A DNA stretch of 64,000 nucleotides from Hordeum vulgare subsp. vulgare (lineage: Eukaryota > Streptophyta > Magnoliopsida > Poales > Poaceae): assembly GCF_904849725.1 (NCBI RefSeq), contig NC_058518.1, positions 390,525,581 to 390,589,580 of the forward strand, given 5' to 3'. This document shows positions 11,142 through 19,873 of this stretch, one piece after another. The notes beneath the pieces are model-generated. The model was not told where the DNA came from, did no database searches, and saw only the letters and a program-made list of their open reading frames with translations. Made by a program: the position numbers and the translations under genes. Each line of letters begins with the position of its first letter. The first letter of the stretch is position 1.

Positions 11142-12310
11142 GTGCATCCACAGTCCGATCCTTCATAATCCATCTCAAATTTCCTTCGGAAAAGCCGTGT
11201 GTCATTGATCGGTCATAGAAACGCGACTCTTTAAATGGGCCTCAATCTCTCGGATTAACCGGCATCTTTTATATCCAACCCAAATATAAGACGATATAGG
11301 TGAGCCCGGATGCGCGAGCACGTTTGCGTGGCCCTCACTAGCCGATCGACCGCACATATATTCGTCATTATCCGTTCGTCGGAGCAAACCCAATTCACTT
11401 TATTTCACTCCCCTTAACTCCCATCTGCGACCCTAGGTCATCTCCGACGATCTCCAGCCTTCTCCGGCATGAAGGACAGCAGATCCAACTTCGGCCAGTT
11501 TGGATCCATCGACTCGCGGGTTATCCCATGCGGATTGCAGGTTCACATTGCACTTGGTCGCTCCCGCGAGGACATCACCCGTCCGACGGCACGATATGTC
11601 CATCGGATTGCATAGCGTCCGCTTAACGGACACTCGTTCCTATGGGGGCGGGATCATCGAGGTCCCGACGGGCGAAAAATTTCTCCTTCCCCATCACCAG
11701 TCCGGCGGACTTCGAGTCCCACCGAAAACGGACTGCCCATCGTGGGAAGGAGAGCATAAGGATCGCCAAGGCCTATCTCGCTGAGGAAATGGCGGAGGCA
11801 AAGGCGGTTGATGCGGCGGCGCGGGTGGCCGCAGGAGGAACCATCCGCGACCGCATTTTGAAAAACGACAGCGGAGGAAGACGCGCGCCTTCGTCCGCTA
11901 GCAGAATCGGGCGGTCCGTGAAATGGTCGGACTGCCATCGAAGGAGGTGGAGTTGGTAAGCGACGGCGAAGAAGAGATCCGGCTCGATCTGTATTGCGTC
12001 TTCGACCAGTACTTTGAGAAGGAGAATGGCAAGGACTCTGGAAAAGGCAAGGGCAACCGTGGCTAATGTCCACTATAGTCAAACATGCCAAATTTTGATA
12101 GTCCGATGACATATTAGTAGTGATGTAGTAGTAGGACGATGTATATAATACATCGACGTAATAATTGCATGTTTGTATGAATTAAAGATATTAAATTTAA
12201 GGTGTCCAATTATAAAATATATTATTTGAAACGTGACGGTTCGGTGTTCATAAACACGACCGTGTGTGGGTTTTGGGTGGTTAGATTTGCAAGTTATGGC
12301 TCTAGATGCT
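11142..12310 (+). mobile_element. Harbinger-like DNA element H1 with decayed ORF
   Basis: The left end, GTGCATCCACAGTCC, and the complement of the right end, AGCATCTAGAGCC, form an imperfect terminal inverted repeat of the GAGCATCT type seen in elements H2 and H3 in this window. The left flank is TTA and the right flank TTC, an imperfect 3-bp target duplication. The interior carries a coding remnant related to that in H2. No transposase is visible, so it is probably non-autonomous. Confidence 0.5.
11642..12066 (+). pseudogene. ORF remnant shared with element H2
   Basis: An open stretch from 11642 is alanine- and lysine-rich (EEMAEAKAVDAAARVAAGG). After a frame change near 11900 it continues as a clear C-terminal block with GLPSKEVELVSDGEEEIRLD, a VFDQYF motif and a lysine/glycine-rich tail ending at the TAA 12064-12066. 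The same block (GLPPKEKEVNDG, QIRLDPVCVFDH) is found in H2 near 31560-31660. I do not recognise a function. Being carried by two separate Harbinger-type elements, it is more likely element-borne than a host gene. Confidence 0.45.
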
Positions 12311-12535
12311 TTCATACCCAATGGTTATCACACGGTCAGCCGAATAATCATATGTGTAGCACATGTACTGTTAAAATACTAGTACTAGCAAGTTTTTCCA
12401 CCCCTTCAAATTTCAGATTAAAGAACAAACAGAAGGTTTTCTCTGATCAACTACTAGATCGAACCGTCAAACACTGAAACACGTAGACGTATCACGCGAG
12501 CAGACGGGTGACGGACTTACGTACGCATGCGCGCA
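12311..12535. other. Spacer without recognised features
   Basis: This short A/T-rich region separates element H1 from the stop codon of the coiled-coil gene. It would hold that gene's 3' UTR if it is expressed. I see no clear polyadenylation signal. Confidence 0.3.
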
Positions 12536-12949
12536 CTACTGCTTCGGCGGTGAAGGCGGCGCCGTCGTGGTCGTGGGCGACGGCGAGCCCTGCTTCTGCA
12601 CGAGACGCTGGTCGTCGGCCTCCTGCAGGCGCGCGATGACGGCGTGCAGCAGGCCGATGGTGTGCTCCTGCCTCAGCGAGGTGGCCTCCATCCTCCTGAG
12701 GGCCTCGTCCTGCTTCCGGATGGTCTCCTCCTGTTTCCGGGCGTTGTCCCTGATGGACTCCTCCAGCCGCGCCTTGTGGCGCGCTTCGGCGGTGCCCTTG
12801 GGCAGGAAGTCGACGACGTGCCTCGCCACTGGGCGCGGCAGCACCGACTCCACCATCGCCTCCAGCTCCCACTCGCTGCTCTTCTTCCACCCCCACCAGA
12901 ACCCCACCGGCACGCCCGTCAGGAACCACTTGGCCCTGATCATCGCCAT
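12536..12949 (-). CDS. Small coiled-coil protein, candidate host gene (137 aa)
   Basis: The protein has a tryptophan-rich N-terminus (residues 1-25, GVPVGFWWGWKKSSEWELE), a middle segment ending VVDFLPKG (to about 51), a long charged helix with heptad-like spacing (about 55-112, rich in E, R, K, Q and A; likely coiled coil), and a serine/threonine/proline tail. I do not recognise the family. The start at 12949 is chosen because a TATA box lies at 13059-13070, so transcription should begin near 13030; an upstream in-frame ATG at 13036 would lie at or before that point. Codon use is strongly G/C-ending, as in many grass genes. No repeat homology is apparent. It could still be a captured or decayed fragment. 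Confidence 0.5.
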   Translation of the reverse strand: MAMIRAKWFLTGVPVGFWWGWKKSSEWELEAMVESVLPRPVARHVVDFLPKGTAEARHKARLEESIRDNARKQEETIRKQDEALRRMEATSLRQEHTIGLLHAVIARLQEADDQRLVQKQGSPSPTTTTAPPSPPKQ

Positions 12950-13058
12950 CGAGGCCGGTCTTGATGGATGCGCGGCCGTGTGCGTGTCTAGCTCGATTCC
13001 TCTCCGATCCACGGGCCCTGTCAAAAGAAAGCACACGAGAGATGTCTTGTAGATAACT

Positions 13059-13070
13059 GGATATATAGGG
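13059..13070 (-). promoter_or_regulatory. TATA box of the coiled-coil gene candidate
   Basis: CCCTATATATCC on the minus strand lies about 110 bases upstream of the ATG at 12949, a normal spacing for a short plant 5' UTR. Confidence 0.45.
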
Positions 13071-13499
13071 CGTACGTGTGGTGAAGGTCCAGATGTGTTT
13101 GCTAGGGTTAGTTGGCTTGTCTAGCGTATGCACGTATGAGGCATGCGTGGCTTGCGTTACAAGATGAACTCGGGCGCGTACACGTGCACAAATGCTAAGT
13201 GCCGAACATTCGCTGGGGAGGGTCCGAGCGAACGCCCGCACAGCTGTTCAATCATGATCAAGCGATGACAGTTTTCTAAGAAAAATGCCTTCTCTAGAAA
13301 AGAACTGCCACCCCCTACAACTAAACTTGACATCCCTTCAAAAAATAAATGTCAGGCAAATCGTTCGCAATTGCCATCTGGCCCAGCAAACATTCGTCAC
13401 ATATTCGTGTCCAACCATCAAACACACGATCGTTTGGGGTCCGGCCAGCCTCCATACATTTTTTAAGAATAATCTGCTAGGTTTTATTGATTTACGTGT
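13071..13499. other. Upstream spacer, no gene seen
   Basis: This is mixed-composition sequence between the coiled-coil gene promoter and the RNase H remnant. No coding signal is convincing on either strand. Confidence 0.3.
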
Positions 13500-13625
13500 A
13501 TGATTACAAGTATTACATTAGGATCACGAAGCAACCCAACCACAAATGAGGCCCCTATCAAAGATAAAGCATGTCTAACTAGATTATGAGGTTTAAAATT
13601 CAAGTTCCTGGACTCATAAACATAA

Positions 13626-14205
13626 GGGAAACGCTCGTTCGGACGGTCACGCAGCCCGCACGGCTAGCTGGTCAGGACTTTCAACATTTTTTCGTCCAGA
13701 TTCGCTGCAACCACGATTAGATCTGCTACAATCGTTTCTCATTTTGCTATAATTTGTCCATTAAAAAAGTTACGTCTACGTTTGGTTGTAACTCGAGTTT
13801 GTTGAATTTTTTTGCTACAACCGGCGTTTGATTTTTGTTACAACCGTGTTAATTTTTACTACAACCGATATCATTTTTTGCTGCAACCGTTCATTAAAAA
13901 AGTTGCATACACGTTCGTGAGAGTTGCAACCCAAGTTCACGGAATTGTTTTGCTACAACCCACATTTTGTTTTGCTATCACGCATCATCAACGTCCTTTT
14001 TTTGCTACGACCACGTTGATATTTTTTTGCTACAATCGTATTTTTGTTGCAACCGTGGACGAAATTTATTGTGTCGTGGTATAAATTTGCTACATCGAGG
14101 GATTTTTGCTGCATGAGAAATTTAACGATGTGGCATGTGAATCTGACGACTGGGCTGCGACCGGCGCGAGCGTTCGGGCCGGCGCGCCGGTGGCCAGTAC
14201 TGCCC
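13626..14205. mobile_element. Inverted-repeat (Mutator-like) non-autonomous element
   Basis: 580 bp inserted in the RNase H remnant. The left end reads GGGAAACGCTCG, then CGGTCACGCAGCCC. The complement of the right end contains GAACGCTCGCGCCGGTC, then GCAGCCC, giving matching terminal inverted repeats. The interior is a degenerate array of TTTTTGCTACAACCG-like words. No transposase is present. The target duplication is unclear (ATAAA is shared by both flanks), so assignment to Mutator is tentative. Confidence 0.55.
13690..14120. repeat. Degenerate TTTTTGCTACAACCG word array
   Basis: At least ten imperfect copies of TTTTGCTACAACCG or TTTTTGCTGCAACCG, at irregular spacing of about 25-45 bases, fill the interior of the inverted-repeat element. 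The A/T-rich spacers vary, so this is not a strict tandem repeat. Confidence 0.65.
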
Positions 14206-14478
14206 AATAAAGGTTCTCTTTCAGGTTTTGATTTCCTTGACCGTACAAAAAAAGTTTTGGTTTCCTTGATCACTCCTTCGTAGCTACCACCTAGATTTCT
14301 GAAATTGTTTTACCAGCATCTTGTAGTGTGGAGCATCGAAAAGAATTTGTAGGCCCAAATCTCCAGCAAGAGAAAGTGCTTCACGGCATTCAATTGCTTC
14401 AAGAGACAAAGGATCACACAAACCCTAGATGAAAAAGGCCGAGGCCCCTAATACATGCCATGTTGATCCCTGCATAAC

Positions 14479-14629
14479 GTATGAAGATGCTCTACATAGT
14501 AACGTTTTCGCTTAGCGATCTTTGATTCAAAGGTATGAAGATGCTCTACAACCTCTCTCGTTACTGGTTTTTCATAGATAGATCTTTGCATGGCGTAAGA
14601 ATTTTTTTAAATTACTACGATCCCCAACA
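14479..14629 (+). repeat. Truncated copia LTR 3' end
   Basis: The sequence ending TTACTACGATCCCCAACA at 14629 matches the last about 130 bases of the element A LTR type (CTTAGCGATCTT, GATAGATC, GGCGTA). Only the U5-like end remains. An 18-bp word GTATGAAGATGCTCTACA occurs at 14479-14496 and again at 14533-14550. Confidence 0.75.
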
Positions 14630-16685
14630 AAATCAAGATGGACAAGATTCAATCGAAACGGAAATGAACTTACAATTGCACTTACTCGGACATTAGCTTG
14701 AAGCGTCGAACTGGCATCGTATGCCAACTTGCTAGCCTCATACGCCTCTCTGGTCCGCTGCATCATATGTTCGGCCTGAATCATGGCTTCTTTAGCAGCT
14801 CCAGTTTGATCTTCCGGGACACGTTGCAGAGAATATGCAAGCGCTGAAGGAGGAGGCGCAGTAGGCACTGTTGTCACAACAATTGAACCAGTCGGAGGAG
14901 TTGTAGTCAAAGCAGTCGAACCGGCTGGAGGAGCACTCGACACCGGCGCTTCAGGTATGGTCTTAGTTAATTCGGCAGTTGAGCGCAACAATTCTTCATC
15001 GTCATCCAAGAGGATGACGTCTGTAGCTGTCAGTCGACAATGTCAGTTAGCTCAATCGACAAATTCCATCTAAAAAATAGAGCAGAATGAAGACTTGTCA
15101 TACCTTGCTGGGAGACAGGCATGTCCACAGCATCCAAGTCCATGGGATCTTCTTCATCCCCAGCAGGCGACGTCACCGAGGTAGGATCTCTGGCAAGTAA
15201 ATTCCACTCGGTCATCAAAGGCATGAAAATTCACAATGGCAAAAGAAAGAGATAGACACTCACGTTGAAGCAACTGGCACGGCAATCCTCATTTGAGGCA
15301 GAGCCTTCCGAGGCTTAGGAGCGTCGGGCTTGGGTTGTTTGGCGGCTTTTTCTGCAGATCCAGTTGCGACGGCTCTGTCGCGCTTCACGTTCCTAGTGCT
15401 GGACACTAAGGTATTGCTTGGAGTAGCCACTGGATCATGGCGGATGCTTGGATCGTGACTCGGGGTTCGGAGGAGACTGGTTTTCTTCCTCACTCTCATC
15501 CGAGTCATCTTCACTCCCCTCGTTGTCTTCAGCATAGTCGCTGTCAACGCTGCCACCTTTGCTTTCCCCAACGACGTCAAGTTGAGCCCCGTTGGGTACG
15601 GGTGAATGCATGTTTGTCCACTCCTACAAGATACAAAAGTAGCAAAGTCAGTCGGTCGAATATCCAGTCACTCGACAAAGATATGAAAGTAACCAGGAAA
15701 GAAATAACGCACCAGGTTCCGTGGTTTGTTTTCAGCAGAGTAAGGCAAGACCCGCTTGGCTCCTAGTGGATTGTCGCAGGCTCCAGTGATGCTTTTGAGC
15801 CACTGGGCTATAGTTTCTTCAGAAACCTCTTCCGGGTGCGACCGAGTGGAATCCTCAGGGCCCGAGTAGTGTCACATGGCATGATCCCTCGTCTGAAGAG
15901 GCTGAATGCACCGACCAAGGAACGTTTCAAGCAAGTCCATCCCTGTCACTTCGCTACGGACCAAGTTAACCACCTCATTTACCAACATCCCTACCTGGGT
16001 CTTCTCCTCATCCAACATGTTTATCGTCCTAGGAGCAGTCGGTCGCTCCAAGGTGAATGGGGTAAGGCCAGCCGACATGTTTGGAGATGCAATATCATTA
16101 CAATAAAACCAAGTCGACCGCCAGTTCCGGACTGACTCAGGAAGGGTCGTCTGAGGATACGTACTCATGCTCCTCTTTTGAATCCCCAGATCACCGCACA
16201 ACTGAATGACATGAGTCCTACTATAACTCGGATTTGCTTTCTTCACTACTTGAGAGCGCACACAGAAGATGTGTTTAAACAGTACCCAGTGAGGAGGACA
16301 ACCCAAAAAGCATTCGCACAGCGTGACGAATGCGGAGAGATACCGATGGAATTGGGAGGAAGATGATGAAGTTGCGCATCAAAGTAATACAGAAAACCGC
16401 GGATGAAAGGATGAGGGGCAGAGAGAAACCTCGCTCAATGTGAGTAAGGAGGAGGACTCGTTCCCCTTCATAGGGCTCTGGCTCGAGCGCTCCTTCAGGA
16501 AGCCTCCATGACTTCTCTGCCACCATCCCGTGTTCAACAAGCTCTAGAACATCCTCCTTCCAGACAGTTGATGGGAGAAAATCTCCCTGGATCCACCATG
16601 GTGGCAACGCAGATCGGCCGCCTGGCTTCTTTGACTTTCCGTCCTTCTTGGCGCGCTCAAGCTGGCTCGTCTTGCCCTTCGTCAT
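14630..16685 (-). pseudogene. Putative gypsy-type transposon gag-like gene with introns
   Basis: The start ATG at 16685 lies in a GACAATGACG context. The protein begins lysine-rich, then shows WWIQGDF, a VEHGMVAEKSWRLPEGALEPEPYEGERVLLL-type region (here in pieces), GCPPHWVLFKHIF, THVIQLCGDLGIQKR and WFYCNDI, and ends its conserved part with TGMDLLETFLGRCIQPLQ. This pattern is the 'putative gypsy type transposon' domain common in grasses (PF04195 from memory). Downstream exons are short and separated by plausible splice sites: a GTGCGT donor after PRNL near 15716, a GTATGA donor near 15105, an acceptor CTACAG near 15027, and a GTAAGT donor near 14689. A frame break near 16370 suggests decay. 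Confidence 0.6.
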
Positions 16686-16794
16686 TGTCGCGGCGGCGGG
16701 GACAGATCAAAGCAGCACCTGCGAGGCGGAGGTGGAGAGGAAGCAGGGGAGAATCGAAGAAAGGCACTGCTCCAACCCTAGCGTCGGCCAAATT

Positions 16795-18618
16795 TGTTGG
16801 AATTATGCCCTAGAGGCAATAATAAATATAGTTATTATTATAATTCCTGTATCAAGATAATAGTTTATTATCCGTGCTATAATTTTATTGAATGAAGACT
16901 CATTTACATGTGTGGATACATAGACAAAACACCGTCCCTAGCAAGCCTCTAGTTGGCTAGCCAGTTGATCGATGATAGTCAGTGTCTTCTGATTATGAAC
17001 AAGGTGTTGTTGCTTGATAACTGGATCACGTCATTGGGAGAATCACGTGATGGACTAGACCCAAACTAATAGACGTAGCATGTTGATCGTGTCATTTTGT
17101 TGCTACTGTTTTCTGCGTGTCAAGTATTTATTCCTATGACCATGAGATCATATAACTCACTGACACCGGAGGAATGCTTTGTGTGTATCAAACGTCGCAA
17201 CGTAACTGGGTGACTATAAAGATGCTCTACAGGTATCTCTGAAGGTGTTAGTTGAGTTAGTATGGATCAAGACTGGGATTTATCACTCCGTGTGACGGAG
17301 AGGTATCTCGGGGCCCACTCGGTAATACAACATCACACACAAGCCTTGCAAGCAATGTAACTTAGTGTAAGTTGCGGGATCTTGTATTACGGAACGAGTA
17401 AAGAGACTTGCCGGTAAACGAGATTGAAATAGGTATGCGGATACTGACGATCGAATCTCGGGCAAGTAACATACCGAAGGACAAAGGGAATGACATACGG
17501 GATTATACGAATACTTGGCACTGAGGTTCAAACGACAAGATCTTCGTAGAATATGTAGGATCCAATATGGGCATCAAGGTCCCGCTATTGGATATTGACC
17601 GAGGAGTCTCTCGGGTCATGTCTACATAGTTCTCGAACCCGCAGGGTCTGCACACTTAAGGTTCGACGTTGTTTTATGCGTATATGAGTTATATGGTTGG
17701 TTACCGAATATTGTTCTGAGTCCCGGATGAGATCATGGACGTCACGAGGGTTTCCGGAATGGTCCGGAAACGAAGATTGATATATAGGATGACCTCATTT
17801 GATTACCGGAAGGTTTTCGGAGTTACCGGGAATGTACCGGGAATGACGAATGGGTTCCGGGAGTTCACCGGGGGGGCAACCCACCCCGGGGAAGCCCATA
17901 GGCCTTGGGGGAGACACACCAGCCCTTAGTGGGCTGGTGGGACAGCCCACAAGTGCCCTATGCGCCAAGGAGAAGAAAATCAAGAGAGAAAAAAAAAGGA
18001 GGAGGTGGGAAGGAAGGGGGACTCCCTCCCACCAAACCTAGTCCAACTCGGTTTGGGGGGGGGGGGGGGAGAGTCCTCCCCCTTGGACTCGTCCGAACCC
18101 CTTGGGGCTCCTTGAGCCCCAAGGCAAGGCCCCCTCCCTCCCACCTATATATACGGAGGTTTTAGGGCTGATTTGAGACGACTTTTCCACGGCAGCCCGA
18201 CCACATACCTCCACGGTTTTTCCTCTAGATCGCGTTTCTGCGGAGCTCGGGCGGAGCCCTGCTGAGACAAGGTCATCACCAACCTCCGGAGCGCCGTCAC
18301 GCTGCCGGAGAAGTCTTCTACCTCTCCGTCTCTCTTGCTGGATCAAGAAGGCCGAGATCATCGTCGAGTTGTACGTGTGCTGAACGCGGAGGTGCCGTCC
18401 GTTCGGTACTAGATCGTGGGACTGATCGCGGGATTGTTCGCGGGGCGGATCGAGGGACGTGAGGACGTTCCACTACATCAACCGCGTTCTCTAACGCTTC
18501 TGCTGTACGGTCTACAAGGGTACGTAGATCACTCACCCCCTCTCGTAGATGGGCATCACCATGATAGGTCTTCGTGCGCGTAGGAAATTTTTTGTTTCCC
18601 ATGCGACGTTCTCCATCA
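16795..18618 (+). repeat. 5' LTR of element B
   Basis: 1,824 bp, from TGTTGGAATTATG to CTCCATCA. It contains a run of 15 G at 18055-18069 where the 3' LTR has six. A perfect hairpin at 18101-18123 is followed 22 bases later by the TATA box. Confidence 0.95.
18101..18153 (+). promoter_or_regulatory. Hairpin plus TATA box of element B LTR promoter
   Basis: Arms CTTGGGGCT and AGCCCCAAG pair around a five-base loop (18101-18123). TATATATA follows at 18146-18153. The 3' LTR repeats this at 25210-25232 and 25255. Element C has the same layout with paired changes in the arms. Confidence 0.6.
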
Positions 18619-19873
18619 GTGGCATCATGAGCTAGGTTCATGCGTAGATGTCTTCTCGAGTAGAACACAAAAGTTTTTGTGGGCGGTGATGTGCGTTTTG
18701 CTGCCCTCCTTAGTCTTTTCTTGATTCCGCGGTATTGTTGGATTGAAGCGGCTTGGACCGACATTACTCGTACGCTTACGAGAGACTGGTTTCATCGTTA
18801 CGAGTAACCCCCTTTGCTCAAAGATGACTGGCAAGTGTCGGTTTCTCCAACTTTAGTTGAATCGGATTTGACCGAGGAGGTCCTTGGATGAGGTTAAATA
18901 GCAACTCATATATCTCCGTTGTGGTGTTTGCGTAAGTAAGATGCGATCCTACTAGATACCCATGGTCACCACGTAAAACATGCAACAACAAAATTAGAGG
19001 ACGTCTAACTTGTTTTTGCATGGTATGATTGTGATGTGATATGGCCAACGATGTGATGTGATATATTGGATGTATAGATGATCATGTTGTAATAGAAATA
19101 TCGACTTGCACGTCGATGGTACGGCAACCGGCAGGAGCCATAGGGTTGTCTTTATACTAACGTTTGTGCTTGCAGACGCGTTTACTATTTTGCTAGGATG
19201 TAGCTTTAGTAGTAATAGCATGAGTAGCACGACAACCCCGATGGCAACACGTTGATGGATGATCATGGTGTGGCGCCGGTGACAAGAAGATCGTTCCGGT
19301 GCTTTGGTGATGGAGATCAAGAAGCACGTGATGATGGCCATATCATGTCACTTATGAATTGCATGTGATGTTAATCCTTTTACGCACCTTATTTTGCTTA
19401 GAACGACGGTAGCATTATGAGGTGATCTCTCACTAAAATTTCAAGACGAAATTGTGTTCTCCCCGACTGTGCACCGTTGCTACAGTTCGTCGTTTCGAGA
19501 CACCACGTGATGATCGGGTGTGATAGACTCAACGTTCACATACAACGGGTGCAAAACAGTTGCGCACGCGGAACACTCGGGTTAAGCTTGACGAGCCTAG
19601 CATGTGCAGACATGGCCTCGGAACACATGAGACCGAAAGGTCGATCATGAATCATATAGATGATATGATTAGCATAGGGATGCTTACCACTGAAACTATA
19701 CTCAACTCACATAATGATCGGACTTGGGATAGTGTAAGTGGATCATGAACCACTCAAATGACTAGAGAGATGTACTTTTTGAGTGGGAGTTTAGCATATA
19801 ATTTGATTAAGTTGAACTCTAATTATCTTGAACATAGTCTAAGTCCACTTTGAATATATTTGTGTTGTAGATC

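Larger units (their letters stand above)
13500..14490 (-). pseudogene. RNase H-like domain remnant (LINE-type), split
   Basis: On the minus strand, 14485-14290 gives RDQHGMY, then LEAIECREALSLAGDLGLQ, the core of a plant RNase H (RVT_3) domain with the catalytic-helix-like CREAL motif. 14285-14210 continues it (YEGVIKETK), and 13620-13500 gives the domain's C-terminus (ESRNLNFKPHNLVRHALSL). The two parts are separated by the inverted-repeat element 13626-14205. At least two frame changes and two stops are present. It is probably the tail of a LINE or an RNase H-like gene copy, not functional. Confidence 0.7.

Noticed and set aside
12492..13241. 249-codon minus-strand ORF overlapping the coiled-coil gene
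   Set aside because: Alanine/glycine/arginine-rich in a GC-rich stretch and starts upstream of the TATA box; it is a shadow of the 12536-12949 frame.
13690..14120. CRISPR-like array
   Set aside because: The repeated word is short and irregularly spaced in a plant inverted-repeat element; spacers are low-complexity and no cas genes exist.
18098..18123. Bacterial-type terminator hairpin
   Set aside because: It is upstream of a TATA box in an LTR promoter, has no U tract, and the DNA is plant nuclear.
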